The notes beneath the pieces were generated by a model. It saw only the letters and a program-made list of their open reading frames with translations, ran no database searches and had not been told where the DNA came from. Below, in pieces: positions 36,357 to 45,913 of a stretch of 47,600 bases of DNA; the first letter of the stretch is position 1, and each line of letters begins with the position of its first letter. The stretch covers positions 1-47,600 of the forward strand of contig NSIG01000030.1 in assembly GCA_002737275.1 (NCBI GenBank), given 5' to 3'. This stretch comes from Opitutia bacterium (lineage in GTDB: Bacteria > Verrucomicrobiota > Verrucomicrobiia > Opitutales > Opitutaceae). Position numbers and translations under genes: made by a program.

Positions 36357-37535
36357 TCACCCCGCCACCACGCCGAGCGCGCGCCAGCGCCAGAGCATCC
36401 GCCGGCCTGCGTCACTCCGCACCCAGGCGTTTTCCGCAACCCTCGACGTTTTCTTCCTTTCGGCCAACGTCCGCAACGCCTCCGCCTGCCGCGTCGTCAG
36501 CGTTTCCTCGAACCGCACGCCGAGCGTTGCGCTGAAGAAGCGCGCCACGCCCCCGGAAACTTTCACGGTGTAGAGTCCGGTCCACGCCAGCCCGCTCGTC
36601 TTCATCGCCGCCGCCCGCCGCAGCATGATCCGGTGAAATCCGGCCGGGCGCACCTGATCGAGTCGCTCCGATAATTTGCCCACGCCCGCCGGAAACAGCG
36701 GCCGCTCGCGCCCTTCGTCCATCGTCAACCGCAGCGCCGCCGGCAAGACCGCCGTGCCCGCGACTTCCCAACCGGCACGACGCGCCGCCGCCCGCCACCG
36801 CTCCAGCGACCAATTGTTGAACCACGCCCCGCAGATATCGCTCGCCAGATAACTCGCCGGCATCGTCGCCAGTTCGCCGAGGTCGTCGTCGTGCAACGCG
36901 TCCCAGAGCCGGAGCAACTGGCGCAACCGCCGCTCTTCTTTCATCCCCGTCACTGTGAGACCGAACGTCTCCAGCCACGGCCGCAACGCCACGGTGGGAT
37001 GCCCCGCGCCATTGGCGCCCAGGTAAAGCGCCCCGTCCGTCGCGAGGCAGGTCGCGAGCACGACGAGCGCCCGCTCCGGTTTCGGGATGTAACTCAATAC
37101 CCCGTGACAGGTGATCAGATCAAAGTCCCCGCCGATCTCTTTCCGCAAATTCCCAGCCGTCAGATCTCCGACCAAAAATCGGATCGGTCGCCCAAACTTT
37201 CCTGACCGCTCCCACTTCTGCGCCACGGCGATCGACCGCGGACTGAAGTCCACCGCCACGATCTCCGCCTGCGGCAGCGCCAATCGCAGTCGGAACGCCT
37301 CGACGCCCGTGCCGCACCCCGCGATCAACACGCGCCGCGGTTTCGCGCTCCCCGGCCGACCGATCCCCAGCATCCACCGCAGCGCCGGCATCGAGCCGCC
37401 GCGCTGGCTGAGCGCCGCCACGTCGCTCCCCGGATAAGGAAACCGCTCGTAGCCCTGTTTAATGCGTTCGGCCGAAGACAAGCCGACAGTGATCGCGCCC
37501 GCACTTGGCCGGGTCAAGGAAGCGGCGCCGAGCAT
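36357..37535 (-). CDS. Class I SAM-dependent methyltransferase
   Basis: RVLIAGCGTGVEAFRLRLALPQAEIVAVDFSPRSIAVAQ; ITCHGVLSYIPKPERAL. ATG at 37535 overlaps the upstream TGA (TGATG). Confidence 0.88.
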   Translation of the reverse strand: MLGAASLTRPSAGAITVGLSSAERIKQGYERFPYPGSDVAALSQRGGSMPALRWMLGIGRPGSAKPRRVLIAGCGTGVEAFRLRLALPQAEIVAVDFSPRSIAVAQKWERSGKFGRPIRFLVGDLTAGNLRKEIGGDFDLITCHGVLSYIPKPERALVVLATCLATDGALYLGANGAGHPTVALRPWLETFGLTVTGMKEERRLRQLLRLWDALHDDDLGELATMPASYLASDICGAWFNNWSLERWRAAARRAGWEVAGTAVLPAALRLTMDEGRERPLFPAGVGKLSERLDQVRPAGFHRIMLRRAAAMKTSGLAWTGLYTVKVSGGVARFFSATLGVRFEETLTTRQAEALRTLAERKKTSRVAENAWVRSDAGRRMLWRWRALGVVAG

Positions 37536-39211
37536 CAATTTCCCGGCAGGCAAAAGCACGACGACGTCAGCGTCATATCGGCCTTGGCCCAAACGCGCTT
37601 GAACCGCGCCTCCAGATCCGCCGCCTCCGCCGGATTTTTGTTTTGCAGACGCAGGGCCTGCGCGAGGCCGAAGAGCGACCAGCCGTTGTCCGGCGTCCGC
37701 GCGAGATCCTCCCGATACACTTCCTCCGCCTCGGCGAGCCGCGCCCGTTGCAGCAACGCTGCCCCGAGCGCGTGGCGCACCGGCTGCGCCCACGCGGGCG
37801 GCTCGGCGTAGCGCAGCTTGTCCTCGCGCTCGACCGCTTCCCGCAGCGCGGCCAGCGCGGCCTCGATCTCTCCTTCGCGCAAAAGAATTTCCCCGACGAG
37901 CAGCCGCGCCGCGATTTCCAGAACGTCGTTCAGCGGATTTTTCCGATACTCCGCTTTTTCCGGCACCTTCGCCCGGGCCTCGACGAACGCCCGCTCCTCC
38001 GCCCGCGCGCCCACCGGATCGCCTTTCGCGGCCAACGCAATGCCCCGCGCCAGAAACCGCCACACGCGGGCGTGCCGATATTTCTCAATTGGTTCCGGCG
38101 CGGCCAAAATCTCGTCCCATTGGCCGAAACGTTTCATCACCTCGAAGTGCATTGCAAAATACCCGTCGCCCATCGCGCCTTCACGGGGCCACTCGGCCGG
38201 CATCTCCGAAAAAAGATCACGCATCGTCTGCGCCGCGAGCCGGCTGCGCCCGCTCATCATCGCGGCGTAGGTGAGCATATGATAGTCGTGGCCCATGTAG
38301 CCCAAGTAACCGCTCAACGGCCGGTCGATGATTTCACGGTAGCGCCGGTTCGCCGCGATGGACTTCGTGTTGACGAGGATCGCCTCGTCCCAACGGCCCC
38401 GGCGCACATCGATGTGCGCGGCCATGTGCACCAGATGCCCGAGACCCGGCGCGAGATCCCGCAGCCGATCGGCCGCCGCATCGGCCCGGCCCGGCTGCGG
38501 CGATGCCTCGTGGGCGTGGACCGCGAGATGGTTGGCCAACGGATGTCGCGGGTTGAGCCGCAACGCCTCATCGAGCGCGGCCAATGCTTCCTCCGTGCCC
38601 GGATGCGCTTCGCCGTTCTTTTTCCACAAATCCCAAGGCCGTAGCATCATCATGGCATCGGCAAACCACGCCGCGATGTCGGCATCGCCCGGGTGGGCTT
38701 GATAGACCTCGCGCATCGCGACGACGTAGGCTTCGTCGAGCGGACGTCGTTTGGCTTTTTCGTCGCCGGCGAACCGGGTAGCCATCGCCCGAATCAACGC
38801 CTGCTCCGGCGCGGTCGCCGCCGCGGAAAACTTCTGCGCCTGCGCCAGCGCCTCCCAAGCCAGCTTGGCCCGCGTGGCGGAAACGCCGGTGCCGTTGATG
38901 TGCGGGCTGCAGGCCAACGCCACGCCCCACCACGCCAGGACGCACTCGGGATCGAGGCGCGTCGCGTGCTGCATCGCACGCAGACCTTCGTCGTGGTTGA
39001 ACCCAGTGACGAATGCCACGCCTTGGTCGAAATAACGCTGAGTCTCGGGTTTCGCGCCCGAGATAATCCGCGAATGCGAGCCGAGATCCGTGAACAACGG
39101 CGGAGCCACGACCGGCGTCGTTGAATTCGCAGCGGCCATAACCGGGCTGAGGCCGAGCCCGAAGAGCGAAACGGAAAGCCAAAGGCGGGCCAAACAAAGA
39201 TGCGTTTTCAT
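37535..39211 (-). CDS. Tetratricopeptide-type repeat protein, secreted
   Basis: Signal peptide; AKPETQRYFDQGVAFVTGFNHDEGLRAMQHATRLDPECVLAWWGVALACSPHINGT; repeated helix pairs. ATG at 39211. Confidence 0.88.
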   Translation of the reverse strand: MKTHLCLARLWLSVSLFGLGLSPVMAAANSTTPVVAPPLFTDLGSHSRIISGAKPETQRYFDQGVAFVTGFNHDEGLRAMQHATRLDPECVLAWWGVALACSPHINGTGVSATRAKLAWEALAQAQKFSAAATAPEQALIRAMATRFAGDEKAKRRPLDEAYVVAMREVYQAHPGDADIAAWFADAMMMLRPWDLWKKNGEAHPGTEEALAALDEALRLNPRHPLANHLAVHAHEASPQPGRADAAADRLRDLAPGLGHLVHMAAHIDVRRGRWDEAILVNTKSIAANRRYREIIDRPLSGYLGYMGHDYHMLTYAAMMSGRSRLAAQTMRDLFSEMPAEWPREGAMGDGYFAMHFEVMKRFGQWDEILAAPEPIEKYRHARVWRFLARGIALAAKGDPVGARAEERAFVEARAKVPEKAEYRKNPLNDVLEIAARLLVGEILLREGEIEAALAALREAVEREDKLRYAEPPAWAQPVRHALGAALLQRARLAEAEEVYREDLARTPDNGWSLFGLAQALRLQNKNPAEAADLEARFKRVWAKADMTLTSSCFCLPGN

Positions 39212-39251
39212 CGTAAGATTGAGGCGGGGCGGATGAAACTCCGCCGCCGGC

Positions 39252-40808
39252 TTACGGTGCCGCCGGCCCCGCCTTCTTCTTGCCGCCACCCGCTCCTGCA
39301 TTCCCCAGCCACCTCGCGGGCACCGTCTCCGGGACTTTCAATTCGGTGCGTAGCCGCGCGAGTTGCTTTTCCAAGTCCGCCGTCGTCGCCGCATAGGCCG
39401 GATCGCCCCACATGCTCTTCACTTCGTTCGGGTCCTTTTCCCGGTCGTAGAGCTCCGTGTAGTCTTCGCCGGTGCCGAAATACCGCACCAATTTATAGCG
39501 ATCGGTGATCACGCCGTAGTGCGGTCGCACCCGGTGAGGCGCGGGATATTCAAAATACTGGTAGTAGAACGCCGTGCGCCAGTCCGCCGGCGCCTTCCCC
39601 GCCAAGATCGGCCGCAGGCTGCGGCCCTGCATCTCCGTGGGCGACGGCAGGCCCGCCGCGTCGAGAAAGGTCTGCGCGAAATCGAGATTGGAGACGAGCG
39701 CCGGGCTCGCCGATCCGGCCTTGGTCACACCTGGCCAGCGCACGATCAGCGGCGTGCGCACCGATTCCTCAAAGATCCACCGCTTGTCGAACCAACCGTG
39801 CTCGCCGAGGAAGAAGCCTTGGTCGCTCGAATAGACGACAATCGTGTTTTCCATGAGACCTTCCTTTTCCAAAAAATCGAGCAACCGACCGACGTTCTCA
39901 TCGACGGCCTTCACCGTCGCGAGGTAGTCGTGCATGTAGCGTTGATAACGCCAGCGCACGAGGTCCTTGCCCGTGAGATTGGCGGCGCGGAACTTCGCAT
40001 TGCGCGGTTCGTAGTAGGCGTCCCACGCCACCCGTTGCTCGGCGGTCAGACCGGGCGGCACCGCGAGCTTGGCGTCGCGGTCGGTAAACGTTTTCTCGAT
40101 CGTCATGTCCTGATCGCGGACGGCGATGCCGCGCCCGGCGTAATCATCAAACAGCGTCGCCGGCTCGGGATAGACCCGGTCGCCGTCGAAACCAAGATGC
40201 CGGAGGGCCGGCGCCCACTCGCGGTGGGGTGCCTTGTGCTGGCTCATCAGGAGAAACGGTTTCGTCTTGTCGCGGTTCTTGATCCAGTCGATCGACACAG
40301 CGCCGACGATATCCGTCACGTAACCGGGCACGGTCACCTTCTCGCCCATTTTGATCATCGGCGGATTATAGTAAATGCCCTGCCCGGGGAGAATCTGCCA
40401 AAAATCAAAGCCGGTCGGATCGGAGCCGAGGTGCCACTTGCCGACGACGGCCGTCTGATAGCCCGCCTTTTGCAGGAGCTTGGGGAACGTGAGCTGCGCG
40501 CCGTCGAACGTGGAGTTCGAGTTGTTTACGAAGCCGTTCAGGTGGTTGTATTTTCCCGTGAGAATCGTCGCCCGCGACGGACCGCAGATGGAGTTCGTGA
40601 CGAGGCAGCGGTCGAAGCGCATACCTTGTCTTGCGAGTCGGTCGATGTTGGGCGTTTCGATCAACTTCCGCCCGTCGCCGTAGGCGCTGATCGCCTGATA
40701 GGCGTGATCGTCGGAGAAAATGAAGACGATGTTGGGGGCGGTCGCCGGCGTAGCGGCACGCACGATCGCAGTGAGAGCAAATAAGCAAGCAACGAGGAGG
40801 TGTTTCAT
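39252..40808 (-). CDS. Sulfatase, Cys-type formylglycine site
   Basis: [74 protein letters not shown]; signal peptide. Confidence 0.95.
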   Translation of the reverse strand: MKHLLVACLFALTAIVRAATPATAPNIVFIFSDDHAYQAISAYGDGRKLIETPNIDRLARQGMRFDRCLVTNSICGPSRATILTGKYNHLNGFVNNSNSTFDGAQLTFPKLLQKAGYQTAVVGKWHLGSDPTGFDFWQILPGQGIYYNPPMIKMGEKVTVPGYVTDIVGAVSIDWIKNRDKTKPFLLMSQHKAPHREWAPALRHLGFDGDRVYPEPATLFDDYAGRGIAVRDQDMTIEKTFTDRDAKLAVPPGLTAEQRVAWDAYYEPRNAKFRAANLTGKDLVRWRYQRYMHDYLATVKAVDENVGRLLDFLEKEGLMENTIVVYSSDQGFFLGEHGWFDKRWIFEESVRTPLIVRWPGVTKAGSASPALVSNLDFAQTFLDAAGLPSPTEMQGRSLRPILAGKAPADWRTAFYYQYFEYPAPHRVRPHYGVITDRYKLVRYFGTGEDYTELYDREKDPNEVKSMWGDPAYAATTADLEKQLARLRTELKVPETVPARWLGNAGAGGGKKKAGPAAP

Positions 40809-40951
40809 AGGTGGGGGAACGATAGTTCCCTTAGCTGAAGAAGCGCCGGGGGCCGGCGCGAGCTTGGAGTTTTCGCCCGTTGACCGATTTCTTCCGGCGC
40901 GTTCGCTGCAGCCATTCGTTCGGCAACGGTTTCCGCACCCTTTCTTCTTTT

Positions 40952-41878
40952 ATGCCCATCCCCACCACTCTCGGCATCATCGGACTCGGCTCGATGGGAC
41001 GCGGTGCCGCCCTTTCGGCGCTTCGACGCGGCGTGCCCACCTGGGGCTTCGATCTTAACCCCGCGGCCTGCGCGGCCGTGGCCGCCGCCGGCGGGCGCAT
41101 CGCCGGCAGTGTGGCGAAACTCGCGGGGGTGTGCGACGCGGTGCAGCTCCTCGTCGTCAACGCCGCCCAATCCGAAGCAGTGCTCTTCGACGCCACCGGC
41201 CTCGCTGCCCACTTGAAGCCCGGTTCCGTCGTGTTTGCCTCCGCCACCGTTGATCCAGCGTTACCACCGCACTGGGAATCCCGTCTCGAGGCGGCCGGCC
41301 TGTGGCTGATCGACGCCCCGGTCTCCGGCGGCGCAGTCAAAGCCGCTGCCGGGGAAATGACGGTCATGGCCTCGGGTCGTCCCGCCGCCTTCGCCGCCGC
41401 CGGCGGATTACTCGACGCCGTCGCCGGCCAAGTCTTTCGCCTCGGCGATCGCGCGGGCATCGGCTCGACCGTCAAGATGGTCAACCAGCACCTCGCCGGC
41501 ATCCACATCGCCGCCGCTTGCGAGGCCCTCGCCCTCGGCATCCGCGCCGGCGCCGATCCACAACGGCTCTACGAAGTGATCTGCAGTTCCGCCGGCTCGA
41601 GTTGGATGTTTGCCAACCGCGTGCCCCACATCCTCGCCGGCGACTATACGCCTCTTTCGGCGGTCAACGTCTTCATCAAAGATCTCGGCATCGTGCTCGC
41701 GGCCGCGCGGCAACTCGGCTTTCCCCTTCCGCTCGCGACCGCCGCCCATCAACTCTACCTCGACACCGCCGCCGCCGGCCACGGCGGCGAAGACGATAGC
41801 GCCGTGATCAAGCTCTACGCCACCCTCGGCGGCATTGAACTACCGCCCGCCGCCGGCTCTCGGGTGCCGGGAATTTGA
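40952..41878 (+). CDS. NAD(P)-dependent beta-hydroxyacid dehydrogenase family (3-hydroxyisobutyrate/threonate DH-like)
   Basis: LGIIGLGSMGRGAALSALRRGVPTWGFDLN; WLIDAPVSGGAVKAAAGEMTVMASG; STVKMVNQHLAGIHIAAACEAL. ATG at 40952. Confidence 0.92.
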   Translation: MPIPTTLGIIGLGSMGRGAALSALRRGVPTWGFDLNPAACAAVAAAGGRIAGSVAKLAGVCDAVQLLVVNAAQSEAVLFDATGLAAHLKPGSVVFASATVDPALPPHWESRLEAAGLWLIDAPVSGGAVKAAAGEMTVMASGRPAAFAAAGGLLDAVAGQVFRLGDRAGIGSTVKMVNQHLAGIHIAAACEALALGIRAGADPQRLYEVICSSAGSSWMFANRVPHILAGDYTPLSAVNVFIKDLGIVLAAARQLGFPLPLATAAHQLYLDTAAAGHGGEDDSAVIKLYATLGGIELPPAAGSRVPGI

Positions 41879-41908
41879 CGTGGGCAAAATTTCTGCCTCC
41901 TTCCCGGG

Positions 41909-42466
41909 ATGCTCTCCAAACTTCTCACCACCCGCGCCACGCTTTATGTCGCGGGCACGATGCCGGCGGCCGAGCGGGACGTATTTGAACTGGTGCTCGA
42001 ATTTCAACCGGAACTCCGCGCCGAAGTCGCCGACCTGAGCCAAGTCGCGGCCGCCCTGGCCCTCACCGACCCGTGTCCGGCCGCCGCCCTTCCATCCGAT
42101 CTCAAGACCCGAATCCTGTCGTCCCTCGAGACCCGCTCCGCACCCAACCCAGCAGCCGCCATGATCGTCACCGATCCGCAAGGCCGAGTGGAATGGCTCA
42201 ATCCCGCTTTCAGCGCGATGTGCGGCTTCTCCCTCCCCGAACTCGCCGGCCGGAAACCCGGCCAAATACTACAAGGCCCCAAAACCGATCCGGCCGCCGT
42301 GCAACGCATCCGCAACGCCCTCACCGAGCGCCGGTCCGTCTGCGAAACCTTGGTCAACTACCACAAAAACGGCACAGCCTACGTCGCCGAGATCGAGATC
42401 ACGCCCGTGCTCGACGACGACCATGAGCCCCTTTGGTTCGTGGCCCGGGAACGCAGACTCGCCTGA
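41909..42466 (+). CDS. PAS (LOV-like) protein with anti-sigma-factor-like N-terminal segment
   Basis: AAERDVFELVLEFQPELRAEVADL then AAMIVTDPQGRVEWLNPAFSAMCGFSLPELAGRKPGQILQGPKTDPAAVQRIRNAL...NYHKNGTAYVAEIEITPV. Confidence 0.85.
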   Translation: MLSKLLTTRATLYVAGTMPAAERDVFELVLEFQPELRAEVADLSQVAAALALTDPCPAAALPSDLKTRILSSLETRSAPNPAAAMIVTDPQGRVEWLNPAFSAMCGFSLPELAGRKPGQILQGPKTDPAAVQRIRNALTERRSVCETLVNYHKNGTAYVAEIEITPVLDDDHEPLWFVARERRLA

Positions 42467-42486
42467 ACGCCGGCTGGCGGTCGGAC

Positions 42487-42865
42487 TTAGAGGCTGTAAA
42501 ACGAGAGCATCAGGCCGAAGCTGTGATCGCGTCGGGGGTAGTCGGTGAGGTCGCGATTGTAACCGTAGCGATACCACACCATCAGCGGTAGCTCCAAGAG
42601 CTTCACACCCGCCTCAAATTGCACCGTGTTGAGACGAAACCGATCCGCATAGCCCGTGGTCCGCGTAAGGACGTAACGCCGCTCGATGTAATCCGGGTGC
42701 AACACCCGGCCCAACACCGCCGCATCTCCCGCGCCTTCAAGCGCTCACTCAAACTCGCGCGTCAGCCTGATTAACTCCGCCTCATCCGGAGGCGGGCGCA
42801 GCCGAGGCGCCGCACCCCAACACAAGCACCCAACCCACCCGCCACCCGCCGAGGATTGCGCCCAT
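42487..42865 (-). pseudogene. Decayed chimeric gene: lipoprotein-type signal plus DUF4440/SnoaL-like start joined to an outer-membrane-protein-like C-terminus
   Basis: MGAILGGWRVGWVLVLGCGASAAPASG* (42865 to TGA 42784..42782), frame shift, PDEAELIRLTREFE* (TGA 42747..42745), same frame ALEGAGDAAVLGRVLHPDYIERRYVLTRTTGYADRFRLNTVQFEAGVKLLELPLMVWYRYGYNRDLTDYPRRDHSFGLMLSFYSL*. Confidence 0.6.
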
Positions 42866-43001
42866 GGAAATCAAGCGAAGCCAGGTAAACATGAATCCCA
42901 TCAAGTTCGTATGTCGCCCCCGGGGCAAACCTGCTCGCCCCGCCGGATGTAAATTCCTGAAGCGACATTGCCATCGCGCCGACCCGCTTTCAAAAGCCCG
43001 C

Positions 43002-43859
43002 ATGCCTTCTCTTCTCCGCGCCCTCGCCCTTTTCGCCCTCGCCGCCACCACCGCCCACGCCGCCGAACCTCTGCGCGTGATGTCATTCAACATCCGCTAC
43101 GCCACCGAGTCCGATGGCGCCAACGCGTGGTCGAAGCGCACCGAATTTTTCTTCGATACGGTCAAAGCCTTCGGCCCCGATCTCGTCGGCTTCCAAGAGG
43201 TCCTCGCCGTCCAGCACGACGCGATCACCGCACGACTTTCCGGCTACGCTTTCGCCGGCGTGGCCCGCGACGACGGCAAACGCAAAGGCGAGTGGTCTCT
43301 CATCGCCTACCGCAAATCTCGCTTCACCGCCGTCGCCAGCGGTGACTTTTGGCTTTCGGAGACGCCCGAGATTCCCGGGAGTAAATCCTGGGACGCCGCC
43401 CTCACCCGCCTCTGCAGTTGGGTGCGCCTCCGCGAGACCGCGACCGGCCGCGAGTTTCTTTTCGCCAACACCCATTTTGACCACCGGGGCGTCATCGCGC
43501 GCCAAGAAGCGAGCCGCGTCATCTCCACGCGGCTGCCGCTCATCGCCGCCAATTTGCCCGCGATCCTCACCGGCGATCTCAACATCAACGAAGACAACCC
43601 CGCCTACGCCGTGCTGACCCGCCCGACCACCCCGGGAGCGATCCGCTGGATCGACACCTTTCGCGCCGTGTATCCGACCCGCACGCCCAGCGAACTTACG
43701 TTCAACGGCTTCAAAGGCGGCACCGCCGGCTCGCGTATCGACTTTGTTTTTCACACGGCCGATTTCACCACCGCCGCCGCCGCCATCGACCGCACCGCGC
43801 GCGACGGCCGATTTCCGTCCGATCACTATCCCGTCACCGCCGTGCTCCGCCTCAAATAA
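43002..43859 (+). CDS. Endonuclease/exonuclease/phosphatase family protein, secreted
   Basis: Signal peptide; LRVMSFNIRYATESDGANAWSKR; FLFANTHFDHRG; ILTGDLNINEDN; GSRIDFVFHT; FPSDHYPVTAVL. ATG at 43002. Confidence 0.95.
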   Translation: MPSLLRALALFALAATTAHAAEPLRVMSFNIRYATESDGANAWSKRTEFFFDTVKAFGPDLVGFQEVLAVQHDAITARLSGYAFAGVARDDGKRKGEWSLIAYRKSRFTAVASGDFWLSETPEIPGSKSWDAALTRLCSWVRLRETATGREFLFANTHFDHRGVIARQEASRVISTRLPLIAANLPAILTGDLNINEDNPAYAVLTRPTTPGAIRWIDTFRAVYPTRTPSELTFNGFKGGTAGSRIDFVFHTADFTTAAAAIDRTARDGRFPSDHYPVTAVLRLK

Positions 43860-43886
43860 TCGGCTGCCAGGCGTATGGATGATTGC

Positions 43887-43961
43887 TGCAGGAGCCTGCT
43901 TGCCGGCGATTTCCGAAGGAGCGATTCCCGCTCCAAAATCGCGAGCAAGCTCGCTCCTACA
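43887..43961. repeat. REP-like inverted repeat, TGTAGGAGCGAGCTTGCTCGCGATT family
   Basis: tgcaggagcctgcttgccggcgatt (43887-43911) versus aatcgcgagcaagctcgctcctaca (43937-43961). Confidence 0.88.
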
Positions 43962-43983
43962 ATAGCGCCGTTATGGTTCCCGC

Positions 43984-44763
43984 TCAGATCGCGGCCAGCA
44001 GACCGCCGTCCACGTAAAGAATCTGCCCGTTGACAAAGTTCGACGCCGCCGACGCCAAAAACACCGCGGCGCCGACCAGCTCCTCCGGCTGCCCCCAACG
44101 CCCCGCCGGCGTGCGGCTGCAGATCCACCGGTTGAACTCCGTGTTCTCGACCAACGCGCGGTTCAGCTCGGTGATAATGTAACCCGGCCCGATCCCGTTG
44201 CACTGGAGACCGTGCTTCGCCCATTCGACGGCCATCGCGCGCGTGAGCATTTTCAGGCCGCCCTTCGCCGCCGCGTAGTTGGCGATCGTCGGCCGGCTCA
44301 CCTCGCTCATCACCGAGCAGGTGTTGATGATTTTCCCGGCACCGCGCGCGATCATCCGCGGCGCCACCGCCCGCGCGACGAGAAAGGTGCTCGTGAGATT
44401 CGTGTCGAGGACCTCGCGCCACTGCGCCTCGGACATTTCCGCAAGCGGCGAGCGCTGATGAATCCCGGCGTTATTAAAGAGAGCATCGATCGGCGCGAAC
44501 TCGGCCTCGATCCGCGCCACCGCCGTCTCGATCGCCTCCGAATTGGTCACGTCGAACGCCGCGGTCGTCACGCGCGCACCCGGCACGGCGGCCCGCAAAC
44601 CCGCGGCCGCCGCCTCGAGCTTCGCCGCATCGCGGCCGTTGAGCACGACCGCCGCGCCGGCCTCGGCGAGGCCTCGCGCCAACGCCAGCCCGATGCCCTG
44701 GCTGGAACCGGTAACGAGCGCCGTGCGCCCCGAGAGATCAAAGAGTGAAGATTTTGGCGTCAT
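43984..44763 (-). CDS. SDR family oxidoreductase, gluconate 5-dehydrogenase-like
   Basis: LFDLSGRTALVTGSSQGIGLALARGLAEAGAAVVLNGRD; LFNNAGIHQRSPLAEM; NYAAAKGGLKMLTRAMAVEWAKHGLQCNGIGPGYIITELNRAL. Confidence 0.93.
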   Translation of the reverse strand: MTPKSSLFDLSGRTALVTGSSQGIGLALARGLAEAGAAVVLNGRDAAKLEAAAAGLRAAVPGARVTTAAFDVTNSEAIETAVARIEAEFAPIDALFNNAGIHQRSPLAEMSEAQWREVLDTNLTSTFLVARAVAPRMIARGAGKIINTCSVMSEVSRPTIANYAAAKGGLKMLTRAMAVEWAKHGLQCNGIGPGYIITELNRALVENTEFNRWICSRTPAGRWGQPEELVGAAVFLASAASNFVNGQILYVDGGLLAAI

Positions 44764-45029
44764 GGAAAAAATCGGCCCGAAGCCCCGGGTGCCGGTCGGA
44801 CCTTTGGAAGTTCCTTACAGTTTGCGAAGGGAGAAACGGTGCCGTCTTCGCCCCATCATCTTTGGTCAAGGGCACCTGCCGACGATCAGCCGGCCCGAAA
44901 CTCCCAGTGGAGCCGATCAGGCGAAACCCACTTTCAAGGCGTAGCGGCAGCGAAGCCATTCGTGGTTAAAAATTCCGAAGCCTAGCGGTGGTCAGCCGGT
45001 TCCCGGCCGGAAGTAGCGCGGAGCCGCCC

Positions 45030-45887
45030 TCATTTGAACTTACTCCGCATCGCGTCGATGCCCGGAATCTTTGCCATCAGGTGCCGGTGCTGCGGCTCGA
45101 ACGACTGCACGAGCGAGCGTTGGTGCGCCCCCACCAAGATCGTGAAGATATACGCCTCATGGCCCGGCGATGCGACCGTTGGATGATAGCCCCGATCCAC
45201 CAAAAACGTGTCGCCGTGCCGCGTCATGACGACTTGCGGGGTGGCCGCGTCGGGCACCCCGGCCTGCTCTTCATAGCAAAACTGCGCGCCGAAACCCGTC
45301 TCCGGCCGGAAGCGGTAATGATAAATTTCCTCAAACGCCGTCTCCTCGGGCGGACGCTCCGTAGCGTGCTTATGCGGCGGATAGCCCGACCAACACCCGG
45401 CATCGGCAAAAAGTTCGCTCACGAGCAGATTCCCGGCGCGGCCCGTGGCGTTCTGACCGAGGATATGAAAGATCCGCCGCCGTGAATGCGTCGCCGCCGA
45501 GCCGACTTCGACAATCTCCACTTCTTCCGGCGTGATCCGAAACGGCGCAAATGCCCCGGCGCAAACTCCGCCCGCCACCGCGATCTCCGTGCCGTCGCGC
45601 CGCGCGCGCACCGTGACGGGCGAGTGGGTGCCGCAGTAAACCGAGTCCGCCGGGCCGTCCCAAATCCCCGCGCGGCGACCGACGCGTTCGAACGAGGTGC
45701 CGCCGACCCCGATCCCGGCTTGGCCGGACAAAACGACGCAGAGCAATTCGCAACCGGGAACCTCAAGGGTGTGCGACTCGCCGGCGTGAAGATACAGCCG
45801 GTTGAAGTAACTGAGCTCGAGGGCGCCGTCGCGGAGTTGCACCAAAGGCTGATTGCGGTTGTCGCAGGCGCGGAGTAGGCGGGGCAT
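45030..45887 (-). CDS. iolB: 5-deoxy-glucuronate isomerase (IolB/KduI cupin superfamily)
   Basis: GCWSGYPPHKHATERPPEETAFEEIYHYRFRPETGFGAQFCYEE; DTFLVDRGYHPTVASPGHEAYIFTILVG. ATG at 45887. Confidence 0.85.
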   Translation of the reverse strand: MPRLLRACDNRNQPLVQLRDGALELSYFNRLYLHAGESHTLEVPGCELLCVVLSGQAGIGVGGTSFERVGRRAGIWDGPADSVYCGTHSPVTVRARRDGTEIAVAGGVCAGAFAPFRITPEEVEIVEVGSAATHSRRRIFHILGQNATGRAGNLLVSELFADAGCWSGYPPHKHATERPPEETAFEEIYHYRFRPETGFGAQFCYEEQAGVPDAATPQVVMTRHGDTFLVDRGYHPTVASPGHEAYIFTILVGAHQRSLVQSFEPQHRHLMAKIPGIDAMRSKFK

Positions 45888-45913
45888 GAGATAAGTATTG
45901 AAGACGAAATCAG

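Noticed and set aside
37536-38063. N-terminal extension of the methyltransferase ORF (36357..38063)
   Set aside because: Low-complexity Gly/Arg/Ala text antiparallel to no function and overlapping the TPR gene; ATG at 37535 with TGATG overlap is the better start.
39363-40784. 473-aa plus-strand ORF opposite the sulfatase
   Set aside because: Shadow ORF; the minus strand has an unambiguous sulfatase.
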